Source of the DNA: Chloroflexota bacterium
Lineage (GTDB): Bacteria; Chloroflexota; Limnocylindria; Limnocylindrales; CSP1-4
Direction: 5' to 3'
Length of the DNA stretch: 6,727 bases
NCBI GenBank assembly: GCA_017881985.1
Contig: JADGQH010000183.1
Coordinates: 1 to 6,727, forward strand
The translations under genes were made by a program, and so were the position numbers. The notes under the pieces were generated by a model that was given only the letters and a program-made list of their open reading frames with translations, made no database searches and was not told the DNA's origin. Positions 1 through 6,154 of this stretch are shown here, piece by piece. Each line of letters opens with the position of its first letter. Position 1 is the first letter of the stretch.

Positions 1-21
1 GCCGGGTCTCGCCGCACTCAT
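1..21 (-). CDS. 5' end of the next operon gene, possibly 3-oxoadipate enol-lactonase (pcaD/pcaL-like), truncated by window edge
   Basis: The last codons of pcaB run into an ATGA: an ATG at 21-19 overlaps the pcaB stop TGA at 20-18 and opens a frame reading M-S-A-A-R-P-G to the window edge. The same ATGA arrangement joins four of the genes in this operon (three junctions), so a translationally coupled next gene is likely. In many bacteria pcaHGB is followed by pcaD (enol-lactonase) or the fused pcaL, which would act after the CMLE product loses CO2. Seven residues carry no family information, so the product is purely a prediction from gene order. It could also be a pcaC-like decarboxylase or another pathway gene. 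Confidence 0.4.
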
Positions 22-1409
22 CGGATGACGTCCGGGTACGCGCTCAGGCGGGCTGCATGAGTCGCGAGGGCCCGGTCCACGAACGAGTCGACGCTGCCAA
101 GGTAGCCGCGGGGGTCGAGCAGGACGCCGAGGGCGGCCCGATCCAGGTGCTTGGAGACGGCCGGCAGCCCAGCCAGGACATCGCCGAGCGGGTGGTCCGA
201 CTCGACCGCCTCGGCCGCGGCTCGCTCGAGGAGTCGAGCCGCCGCCGCACGACCCAGCGCCGGCGTCAGGGCCGCCGCGACGCGCTCGGCCAGGAGGAGC
301 CCACCGGAGCGCTCGAGGTTCGCCTCCATCCGGACCGGATCGACCTCGAGATGCTCGAGGCAGTCGCGCAACCACGCAGCGGCCGACCCGACGGACCGGA
401 GCAGCTCGGCGAGCGGCTGCCACTCCGCGTGCCACGAGCCGGCCGCGCGCTCGTGCTCCCCGACCCCGGCAAACAGCAGCGTGGCCACCAGCCCGGGGAC
501 CTGCGCGGCACAGGCGCGGGCTGCCACGGCCGCGACCGGGTTGTGCTTCTGGGGCAGGGTGGACGAACGACCGCGACCCGGGGTGCCCTCGCGCACCTCG
601 GCGATCTCGGTCTGGGCGAGGAGGAGGACGTCGAGGGCCGGCTTGCCGATGGCCACCGACACCGTCCCGAGGGCGCCGGCCAGGCGGGCGATCCGGGTGC
701 GCTCCGCGTGCCACGGCAGGTCGGGCTCCGCGAGGTCGAGCTCCGCGGCGAACGCAGCGAGGACCCGCGTGCCGGAGTCGCCGAACGCCGCGAGCGTTCC
801 GACCGCCCCGCCGAGCTGCGCGGCCAGCGCGGACCGTCGGACGTCGCGGAGATCGGCTGATGCGGCGTCGAGCCCGGCCAGCCAGCCGGCAGCCTTGGCG
901 CCGAACGTCGTCGGGAGCGCCTGCTGGAGCAGCGTCCGGCCGGCGATCAGCGTCGCTCGATGGATGTCGGCAAGCCGGGCTGCCGCGTCCGCTGCACCTT
1001 CGAGGTCCAGCAGGACGAGATCGAGCGCCCGGCGGACCACGAGCATCAGCGACGTGTCGAGGATGTCCTGGCTGGTAGCGCCATGGTGGAGATGGGCGGC
1101 AGCGGAGCGGTCGAGGCGCGCGGAGAGCACCTCGACGATCGCGACGACAGGGTTCGCGGTCTCGGCCGCCGCCCGCCCGAGCGCGCCGACGTCGAACGCC
1201 TCGGGCCGGCAGGCATCCGCGATCGCCTCCGCGGCCGCCGTCGGGATCATGCCGACCTGCGCCTGTGCCCGGGCGAGCGCGATCTCGACGTCGAGCATCG
1301 CGGCGAGTCGCGCCCGATCGCCAACCGCGTCGCGCACGGGGCCCCGCGCGACGATCCCGTCGAACAGGCCCCGATCCGCCGTGTCGAATTCGTCGCCGCG
1401 TTCAGACAT
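18..1409 (-). CDS. pcaB: 3-carboxy-cis,cis-muconate cycloisomerase
   Basis: This cytoplasmic enzyme of the fumarase/aspartase superfamily converts 3-carboxy-cis,cis-muconate, the product of protocatechuate 3,4-dioxygenase, to 4-carboxymuconolactone. The product is 463 aa, close to the usual roughly 450. Visible landmarks are the conserved HHGATSQD block at residues 108-115 (superfamily region C1/C2), the AGRTLLQQALPTTFG segment near 157-170, and the signature loop SSTLPQKHNP at 282-291, whose serines and K288/N290 correspond to the catalytic S-S-x-M-P-x-K-x-N-P loop. Residue 281 is Arg where many family members have Gly (G-G-S-S). The chosen ATG at 1409-1407 overlaps the pcaG stop by 8 nt; the frame is open upstream to 1505, but that extension is read from inside pcaG and looks like shadow sequence. 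No strong Shine-Dalgarno is visible, so coupling to pcaG translation is likely. An adenylosuccinate lyase or argininosuccinate lyase assignment is much less likely given the pcaHG neighbours. Confidence 0.93.
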   Translation of the reverse strand: MSERGDEFDTADRGLFDGIVARGPVRDAVGDRARLAAMLDVEIALARAQAQVGMIPTAAAEAIADACRPEAFDVGALGRAAAETANPVVAIVEVLSARLDRSAAAHLHHGATSQDILDTSLMLVVRRALDLVLLDLEGAADAAARLADIHRATLIAGRTLLQQALPTTFGAKAAGWLAGLDAASADLRDVRRSALAAQLGGAVGTLAAFGDSGTRVLAAFAAELDLAEPDLPWHAERTRIARLAGALGTVSVAIGKPALDVLLLAQTEIAEVREGTPGRGRSSTLPQKHNPVAAVAARACAAQVPGLVATLLFAGVGEHERAAGSWHAEWQPLAELLRSVGSAAAWLRDCLEHLEVDPVRMEANLERSGGLLLAERVAAALTPALGRAAAARLLERAAAEAVESDHPLGDVLAGLPAVSKHLDRAALGVLLDPRGYLGSVDSFVDRALATHAARLSAYPDVIR

Positions 1410-1959
1410 CGAAGAAGACGGTCTCATCGGGGCCCTGGAGGTGGATGTCCCATGCGTAGCCGTCGCCGGCTCGAATCGCCAGCAGCGTGCGGCGGCGCAT
1501 CGCATCCGGGAGTGACCGAAGCACCGGATCGGCGTCGTTCGCCTCCACCTCGTCGGCGAAGTAGATCCGCGTCACAAGCCGGGTCAGGATTCCCCGGGCG
1601 AAGACGGCGACATCGATATGCGGCGCCTGCGGGCCGCCAACCGGTGCGGGGACAGCGCCCGGCTTCACGGTCCGGATCCCGAAATGCCCCCCGGGATCGG
1701 TCGGACAGCGCCCGAAGCCCCGGAACGAGGTCTCGCCCCTCGCCCGCGCCTCGGGATGCGCGAATCGACCGTTCTCGTCCGCCTGCCATGTCTCGATGAG
1801 CCCGTCGGGCACAGGCACGCCATTGCCGTCGAGCACGCGCCCGCGGATCCAGATCGAGCCCGGCGTCCCATCCGGGACCACCTCGGGGCCGTCCTCACCC
1901 GTGATCCCGAGCGCGAGATATGGTCCCACGGTCTGCGACGGCGTCCGCGGCAAGGCCAT
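1402..1959 (-). CDS. pcaG: Protocatechuate 3,4-dioxygenase, alpha subunit
   Basis: This is the structural partner of PcaH in the intradiol ring-cleaving dioxygenase, which converts protocatechuate plus O2 to 3-carboxy-cis,cis-muconate. The 185-aa product begins with the alpha-subunit hallmark TPSQTVGPY (residues 6-14), which lines the active-site entrance in this family. The intradiol fold follows, with IETWQADENGRFAH (55-68), RTVKPGAVPAP (96-106) and APHIDVAVFARGILTRL (112-128). The iron-ligand tyrosine and histidine positions of the beta subunit are replaced here: F66 aligns with a ligand Tyr, V103 with the other Tyr, and only one His remains in the H-I-D motif. That is normal for the non-metal-binding alpha subunit. 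The ATG at 1959-1957 shares one base with the pcaH TGA (TGATG), and a GAGGA lies nine bases upstream. The frame is open upstream to 2241, but that part lies inside pcaH and has no homology-like features. The length is slightly below the usual 195-210. Confidence 0.94.
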   Translation of the reverse strand: MALPRTPSQTVGPYLALGITGEDGPEVVPDGTPGSIWIRGRVLDGNGVPVPDGLIETWQADENGRFAHPEARARGETSFRGFGRCPTDPGGHFGIRTVKPGAVPAPVGGPQAPHIDVAVFARGILTRLVTRIYFADEVEANDADPVLRSLPDAMRRRTLLAIRAGDGYAWDIHLQGPDETVFFDV

Positions 1960-2678
1960 CAGTCGTGGTCCTCGCGCTCGAACGGCGTCGCCTCGCGGCC
2001 GCGCAGCACGATGTCGAACCGGAACGCGAGGGAGTACTCGGGGATCGCGGCCTCGAGGTCGAGCGTCGAGACCAGGCGCTCGCGCCCTCGTGGATCGGGC
2101 ACCGAGTTGAAGATCGGGTCCTGCCCGAAGAGCGGATCGCCCGGGAAGTACATCTGGGTGACGAGTCGCTGGGGGAATGCGTCGCCGAAGATCGAGAAAT
2201 GGATATGCGCCGGGCGCCAGGCGTTCCGGTGGTTCCGCCACGGGTAGGCGCCGGGCTTGATCGTGAGGAACCGGTAGCGCCCGTCGGCGCCCGTGACGAC
2301 ACGCCCGATGCCGCGGAAGTTGGGATCCAGCGGGGCGTCGTGGTCGTCGACCTGATGGGCATACCGGCCGGCCGCGTTCGCCTGCCAGATCTCGATCAGG
2401 CTGTCTCGGACGGCCCGGCCGTCCGAGTCGACGACACGTCCGTGGACGATCACGCGCTCGCCGATTGGCGCGCCTCGGCCGCCAGCCGTCAGGTCAGCAT
2501 CGCCCGGCTCCACTCGCCCGGGTCCCAGGAGGGGACCCGTCAGCTCGGTGAGCGACTGGGGCAGCAGGATCGGCGGCAGACGTGGGGCCCGGTACTGCGA
2601 TCCGTGGTAGGCGGGGAAGTCGTTGGGGGGGTCCACGTGCGAGTCGCGTCGATATTCCCCGAGCGGTCGGTCTGCCAT
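1959..2678 (-). CDS. pcaH: Protocatechuate 3,4-dioxygenase, beta (Fe(III)-binding) subunit
   Basis: This is the catalytic subunit of the non-heme Fe(III) intradiol dioxygenase that opens the ring of protocatechuate. At 239 aa it has the typical length. The N-terminal part (about 1-60) carries the beta-specific arm with RAPRLPPILLPQSLTELTGP (30-49). The iron ligands are all present: Y106 in AAGRYAH, Y145 in KPGAYPW, and H158 and H160 in RPAHIHFS. The conserved R155 just before them is thought to position substrate and stabilise intermediates in this family. Other family blocks are VIVHGRVVDSDGR (76-88), FRGIGRV (121-127) and LVTQMYFPGDPLF (about residues 171-183). The ATG at 2678-2676 is preceded by a strong GAAAGGAG Shine-Dalgarno that overlaps the end of the livM-type gene, with only 3 nt between that stop and this start. 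Catechol or hydroxyquinol dioxygenase is ruled out by the two-subunit arrangement and these motifs. Confidence 0.96.
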   Translation of the reverse strand: MADRPLGEYRRDSHVDPPNDFPAYHGSQYRAPRLPPILLPQSLTELTGPLLGPGRVEPGDADLTAGGRGAPIGERVIVHGRVVDSDGRAVRDSLIEIWQANAAGRYAHQVDDHDAPLDPNFRGIGRVVTGADGRYRFLTIKPGAYPWRNHRNAWRPAHIHFSIFGDAFPQRLVTQMYFPGDPLFGQDPIFNSVPDPRGRERLVSTLDLEAAIPEYSLAFRFDIVLRGREATPFEREDHD

Positions 2679-2681
2679 GGC

Positions 2682-3752
2682 CTACTCGACTCCTTTCTCG
2701 GCGCGTCCGGCACCGGCCCCAGTGTCGTCGTCGACCCACAGCCAGTAGCCGATCGGGAATGGTCGCAGGTGGACCCGGTCCGCCACGAACCCCCACAGGC
2801 CGCGCGGCGACCAGAGCGCGATCACGACCGCGACGGTCCCGAGGGCGATGAAGTACCAGGCTCCGAACCCGGCCAGCAGCTCCTGGAGGAGGACGAAGAC
2901 GATCGTCCCGACGATCGGCCCCTCGAGCGTGCCGATCCCCCCGATGATCGTCACGAAGATCATCTTGGCCGACCACTCGACGCTGAAGACCGACGGTGCC
3001 TGGACGTTGAGCTGGCTCAGGATCAGCAGGCCGCCGGCCGCGCCACAGCCGGCGGCCGCGACAAGGAAGACGATCCGCTTCGCCCAGCCCACCCTGGCAC
3101 CGACGCTTCGGGCCCCGATCTCGTCGTCCCGGACCGCGGTCAGGACCAGACCAAGGCGTCCACGGAGGAGCAAGTACGTCACCCCGAGCGCAGCCACAGC
3201 CACGGCGAGCGCGGACCAGTACGTCCACGCCAGCCGGGTCAGCGGGGCAATCCCGGCGATGCCCGGCAGGATCGCCCCTGTCCCGCCACCCAGCGACGGG
3301 AAGTGGCTGACGACGAGGAGGACGGCGTCGGCCACGACCCAGGTCGCGATCGCGAAGTAGCCGCCGCGCAGCCGGAAGAGGAGCCACGAGACCGGCAGCG
3401 CGAGCGCGGCGCAGACGACGGCCGCCAGCGGGAGGGCGAGATATGGCTGGAGGCCCCACTGGGCGAGGACGAGGACGACGTACGAGCCGAGCCCGATGAA
3501 CGTCTGCTGGCCGACGGAGACGAGGCCCGCGTATCCGGCAAGGAGGTTCCACATGCTCGCCAGCGTGAGCAGGATGAACCCATCGACGAGCTTCGCCGTG
3601 ATGCCGGCCCCGACGAGGGCTGGCATGGCCGCCAGCACGGCCACGGCGGCGAGCGCAACGAGCCCGAGGAACGGCCGCGGGCGACGCGAGCGTGTGACGC
3701 GAACCCGGGCGCCCGTGGCCGGTCGGTCGAGAGCGGCCGTCGAGGTCGTCAT
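2682..3752 (-). CDS. livM: ABC transporter permease, LivM type (HAAT family), probable aromatic-acid uptake
   Basis: This is one of the two inner-membrane permeases of a branched-chain-amino-acid-type (HAAT) importer. The 356-aa product has a short basic cytoplasmic N-terminus (R/K-rich, residues 10-27). Hydrophobic segments follow from about residue 28, including the family block SMWNLLAGYAGLVSVGQQTFIGLGSY (66-91), LRGGYFAIAT (128-137), the cytoplasmic coupling loop AVRDDEIGARSVGARVGWAKRIVF (206-229) that meets the ATPases, and GGIGTLEGPIVGT (271-283). After the last membrane helix there is a hydrophilic tail with PFPIGYWLWVDDD (331-343). The ATG at 3752-3750 overlaps the preceding livH-type stop in an ATGA, with GAGG eight bases upstream. 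It pairs with the LivH-type permease. The gene name reflects family membership, not proven substrate; adjacency to pcaHGB suggests protocatechuate or a related aromatic acid. Confidence 0.92.
   Translation of the reverse strand: MTTSTAALDRPATGARVRVTRSRRPRPFLGLVALAAVAVLAAMPALVGAGITAKLVDGFILLTLASMWNLLAGYAGLVSVGQQTFIGLGSYVVLVLAQWGLQPYLALPLAAVVCAALALPVSWLLFRLRGGYFAIATWVVADAVLLVVSHFPSLGGGTGAILPGIAGIAPLTRLAWTYWSALAVAVAALGVTYLLLRGRLGLVLTAVRDDEIGARSVGARVGWAKRIVFLVAAAGCGAAGGLLILSQLNVQAPSVFSVEWSAKMIFVTIIGGIGTLEGPIVGTIVFVLLQELLAGFGAWYFIALGTVAVVIALWSPRGLWGFVADRVHLRPFPIGYWLWVDDDTGAGAGRAEKGVE
2690..2697 (-). promoter_or_regulatory. Ribosome binding site for pcaH inside the end of the permease gene
   Basis: Read on the minus strand this is GAAAGGAG, a near-perfect anti-16S match 11 bases before the pcaH ATG. 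It is built from the last codons of the livM-type gene (residues A-E-K-G-V-E then TAG). It is the strongest Shine-Dalgarno in the operon and fixes the pcaH start. It suggests that the enzyme block can be initiated efficiently rather than relying only on coupling to the transporter genes. Confidence 0.7.
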
Positions 3753-4618
3753 GCCGCCTGCCTCGCCCCGGCGATCCCGCTGGGCCGGACCGCGAGCACC
3801 AGCAGGAAGACGAGGTGCCCCGCGAGTACGCCGTAGCTTGGATCGATGGTCGATCCGATCGATTGCGTGACGCCCAGCACGATCCCGCCGGCCAGCGTGC
3901 CCCAGAGCGAGCCGAGCCCTCCGATCACGACTGCCTCGAAGGCGAACAGCAGGCGGGTCGAGCCGCTCGTGGGGCTGAACGACGAGTACATGCCGAAGGC
4001 CAGGCCGGCCAGGGCGACCGTGCCGATCGCGAGGGCCGCCGCGATCCCGAACACGTGGCGGTAGCGGGTCCCCGAGAGCTGGGCGGCCTCACGATCGTCG
4101 GCCACAGCGCGGATGAGCCGGCCGATCGTGGTCCTCGACAGCAGGAGCTCGATCCCGATTAGGGTGACCACCGCGACCACGAAGATCGCCAGCGACAGCA
4201 CCGCGATCGAGATGTCCGAGTTGACCGTGATCGAGGCCGTCACCAGCGATCCGACGTCGATCGAGTGGCTGTCCGCGGAGGACAGCTCGAGCAGGGCGTT
4301 CTGGATGATGATCGAGGCCCCGAAGCTGACCAGCAGCGTCGTGAGCTGCCCGCGGTCGAGGGTCGCCTGGATCAGGGTCCGCTGGCCGACGTAGCCAAGG
4401 ACCACGAAGACGGGGACCACGATGACGAAGGCAAGGATGCCCGGCAGGTGGAGGATCGGGATGACGATGATCGCGAGGTAGGCCGCCACGATCGCCAGGT
4501 CGCCGTGGGCGAGATTGATGGCGCCCATCACCCCGTAGAGCAGCGAGAGGCCGCAGGCTGACAGCGCGTAAAGCCCGCCGAGGAGGACGCCCTGAACCAG
4601 CGCGCCGACCCAGATCAT
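3749..4618 (-). CDS. livH: ABC transporter permease, LivH type (HAAT family), probable aromatic-acid uptake
   Basis: This is the second inner-membrane permease of the importer, 289 aa and close to the usual 290-300. The N-terminal block GLYALSACGLSLLYGVMGAINLAHGDL (15-41) is diagnostic for LivH-type proteins. Several hydrophobic helices follow, then the cytoplasmic coupling loop IGRLIRAVADDREAAQLSGTRYRHVFGIA (165-193), which contains the E-A-A element contacting the ATPases. The conserved GGLGSLWGTLAGG lies at 233-245. The ATG at 4618-4616 overlaps the livF-type stop in CGATGATC, and an AAGGTGG Shine-Dalgarno lies seven bases before it, which decides the start. An open frame continues upstream to 5827, but it lies inside the ATPase genes and is proline/arginine-rich shadow sequence. 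The stop overlaps the livM start (ATGA). Substrate assignment to aromatic acids is inferred from context only. Confidence 0.92.
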   Translation of the reverse strand: MIWVGALVQGVLLGGLYALSACGLSLLYGVMGAINLAHGDLAIVAAYLAIIVIPILHLPGILAFVIVVPVFVVLGYVGQRTLIQATLDRGQLTTLLVSFGASIIIQNALLELSSADSHSIDVGSLVTASITVNSDISIAVLSLAIFVVAVVTLIGIELLLSRTTIGRLIRAVADDREAAQLSGTRYRHVFGIAAALAIGTVALAGLAFGMYSSFSPTSGSTRLLFAFEAVVIGGLGSLWGTLAGGIVLGVTQSIGSTIDPSYGVLAGHLVFLLVLAVRPSGIAGARQAA

Positions 4619-5382
4619 CGGACGGCCACCTTGCCGAGCCCGAAGTAGGCCGCCTCGATCTCTTCGGGCTGGAACTCGCCGGGTCTCCCGGACAGCGTGG
4701 TCCGGCCCTCCAGGATGCAGCCGAATCGGGAGGCCACCCGGAGCGCCTGGCTCACGTCCTGCTCGACGATCAGGATGGTCATGCCCGTGGCGAGGAGCTC
4801 CGGCATCAGGGCGTAGATCTGGGCCACGATCCGTGGGGCAAGGCCAAGGGAGAGCTCGTCCAGCAGCAGCACCCGCGGGTTGGCCACCAGGGCCCGCCCG
4901 ATCGCGACCGCCTGCTGCTCGCCGCCGGAGAGCTGGGCTGCCCGCTGGCGCCGTCGCTCGGGCATCCACGGGAAAAGCTCGTAGACGCGCGCGATGGACC
5001 ACGGACCGGGCCGGCGCCGGTGGGCGCCTACCATCAGGTTCTCCTCGACGCTGAGCGACGGGAACAGGCGGCGTCCCTCGGGAACCAGGGCGATGCCCGC
5101 CACCAGGCGGTCCTCCGGCTCGGCATGGGTGAGGTCGGCCCCGTCCAGCGAGATCGTGCCGGTCGTCGGGCGGTGAAGGCCGGCGATCGTCCGGAGGAGG
5201 GTGGACTTGCCGGCGCCGTTCGCGCCGATGATCGCGAAGATCTCTCCCTCGGCGACCTCGAGGCTGAGGTCCGTCACGGCCCGCAGCTGGCCGTGGTGGA
5301 CGGTCAGGTCGCGGACGGTCAGGACGGTCGATCGGGATGCGGCCTGCGCGGATCCCGCCGCGGCAGGGTCGCCGGCGATCAT
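4615..5382 (-). CDS. livF: ABC transporter ATP-binding protein, LivF type
   Basis: This is one of two cytoplasmic ATPases that power the importer, 255 aa. An unusual alanine-rich N-terminal extension of about 18 residues precedes the core, which starts at VLTVRDLTVHHGQ. The Walker A is GANGAGKST (53-61), the LivF-typical Q-loop region is LVPEGRRLFPSLSVEENL (99-116), the ABC signature is LSGGEQQ (151-157), and the Walker B is VLLLDE (171-176) followed by LSLGLAP. The switch position reads VEQD with Q208 instead of His, as is usual for LivF proteins. C-terminal IEAAYFGLG is also typical. The ATG at 5382-5380 overlaps the livG-type TGA in ATGA. The frame is open back to 6180, but that part is shadow sequence within livG. 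It should heterodimerise with the LivG-type protein. Confidence 0.93.
   Translation of the reverse strand: MIAGDPAAAGSAQAASRSTVLTVRDLTVHHGQLRAVTDLSLEVAEGEIFAIIGANGAGKSTLLRTIAGLHRPTTGTISLDGADLTHAEPEDRLVAGIALVPEGRRLFPSLSVEENLMVGAHRRRPGPWSIARVYELFPWMPERRRQRAAQLSGGEQQAVAIGRALVANPRVLLLDELSLGLAPRIVAQIYALMPELLATGMTILIVEQDVSQALRVASRFGCILEGRTTLSGRPGEFQPEEIEAAYFGLGKVAVR
4626..4632 (-). promoter_or_regulatory. Ribosome binding site for the livH-type gene
   Basis: AAGGTGG on the minus strand lies seven bases before the ATG at 4618-4616, inside the end of the livF-type gene (codons for G-K-V-A). It supports the short start and argues against the long upstream-open frame. Confidence 0.5.
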
Positions 5383-6152
5383 GACCCCGCCCCGGCAACC
5401 AGCCCCGCGGCGGCGAACGACTCCGCCGTGGCCTCGGTCCCCAGGAAGACCTCGCGCACGGCCGGGTTCGCGAGCACCACGCTGGGCACGCCGTCGCCGA
5501 TGATCCGCCCGCCGGCAAGGCAGACGAGGCGGTCGACCACGGCGACGAGGGCGCGGACGACGTGCTCGATCCAGATGATGGCGGCGCCGCTCGCGCGGGC
5601 GCGCTGGACGATCGCGACGAGCTGGGCGACCTCGGGGTCGGTGAGCCCGCCGGCGACCTCGTCGAGAAGCAGCAGCCGCGGCCGCGTGGCGAGCGCGCGG
5701 GCCAGCTCGAGGCGCTTCCGCTGGAGGAGGCCGAGCTGGCCGGCCGGACGGTTCGCCTCGGCGAGGATTCCCGTGTCGGCCAGCACGTCGGCGGCCAGCT
5801 GGTGGCTGGCCCGGCCGCGGGTGGCACCGCCCTGCTGGGCCGCGATCAGCGCGTTCTCGAAGACCGTCATCCCTTCGAACGGCCGCGGGACCTGGTACGT
5901 GCGGCCGATCCCGAGCCGGGACCGGGCTGCGGCATCCAGGTGGGTGATGGGATTCCCGCCCAGCCGGACCTGGCCCGTGTCCGGCGTCAGGTCGCCGGAC
6001 ACGATGCCGAAGAGGCTGGTCTTGCCGGCGCCGTTCGGCCCGACGATCCCGAGGGCATCGCCGGGCTGAACGTCGAGCGAGAGGTCGTCGGCGACGACTA
6101 CTTGCCCGAAGCGCTTCGAGATGCCGTGCAGCTCCAGGAGCGGGGCGGCCAA
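5379..6152 (-). CDS. livG: ABC transporter ATP-binding protein, LivG type, with degenerate signature motif
   Basis: This is the second cytoplasmic ATPase of the importer, 257 aa, the normal LivG length. The Walker A is GPNGAGKTS (38-46), the Q-loop is in RTYQVPRPF (84-92, Q87), the Walker B is LLLLDE (160-165) followed by VAGGL, and the switch histidine is H197 in IWIEHV. The ABC signature (normally LSGGQ) reads LGLLQRKRLE (140-149), losing the serine and both glycines of the core; some LivG-type proteins have similarly divergent signatures. Translation appears to start at TTG (6152-6150), two bases after the binding-protein stop, with no clear Shine-Dalgarno, so coupling to the upstream gene is likely. 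The stop overlaps the livF start. The first residues A-A-P-L-L-E-L-H-G fit the usual LivG N-terminus, and no better ATG is available. Confidence 0.92.
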   Translation of the reverse strand: MAAPLLELHGISKRFGQVVVADDLSLDVQPGDALGIVGPNGAGKTSLFGIVSGDLTPDTGQVRLGGNPITHLDAAARSRLGIGRTYQVPRPFEGMTVFENALIAAQQGGATRGRASHQLAADVLADTGILAEANRPAGQLGLLQRKRLELARALATRPRLLLLDEVAGGLTDPEVAQLVAIVQRARASGAAIIWIEHVVRALVAVVDRLVCLAGGRIIGDGVPSVVLANPAVREVFLGTEATAESFAAAGLVAGAGS

Positions 6153-6154
6153 GA

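Noticed and set aside
151..1515. A 454-codon open frame on the plus strand opposite pcaB
   Set aside because: The translation is Ser/Arg/Ala low-complexity typical of an antisense shadow; the minus strand carries the PcaB motifs.
1402..2241. Extended N-terminus for pcaG starting at 2241
   Set aside because: The extra residues lie within pcaH and lack intradiol-family features. The protein matches the alpha subunit from the ATG at 1959, which begins just before TPSQTVGPY.
1920..3836. A 638-codon open frame on the plus strand, antisense to livM, pcaH and part of pcaG
   Set aside because: It is rich in R, D, E, P and Q with no domain-like pattern, while the opposite strand encodes clear PcaH and LivM proteins. 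GC-rich third positions commonly create such antisense open frames.
3749..5827. A single 692-residue protein covering livF and livH
   Set aside because: The first roughly 400 residues are Pro/Arg-rich frame-shadow of the two ATPases; the LivH family pattern starts exactly at the ATG at 4618 with a Shine-Dalgarno before it. It is not a real fusion.
5379..6152. The livG-type gene as a pseudogene because of its abnormal signature motif
   Set aside because: The frame is intact, length is normal, and Walker A, Q-loop, Walker B and switch His are all preserved; divergent signatures occur among LivG-type ATPases.
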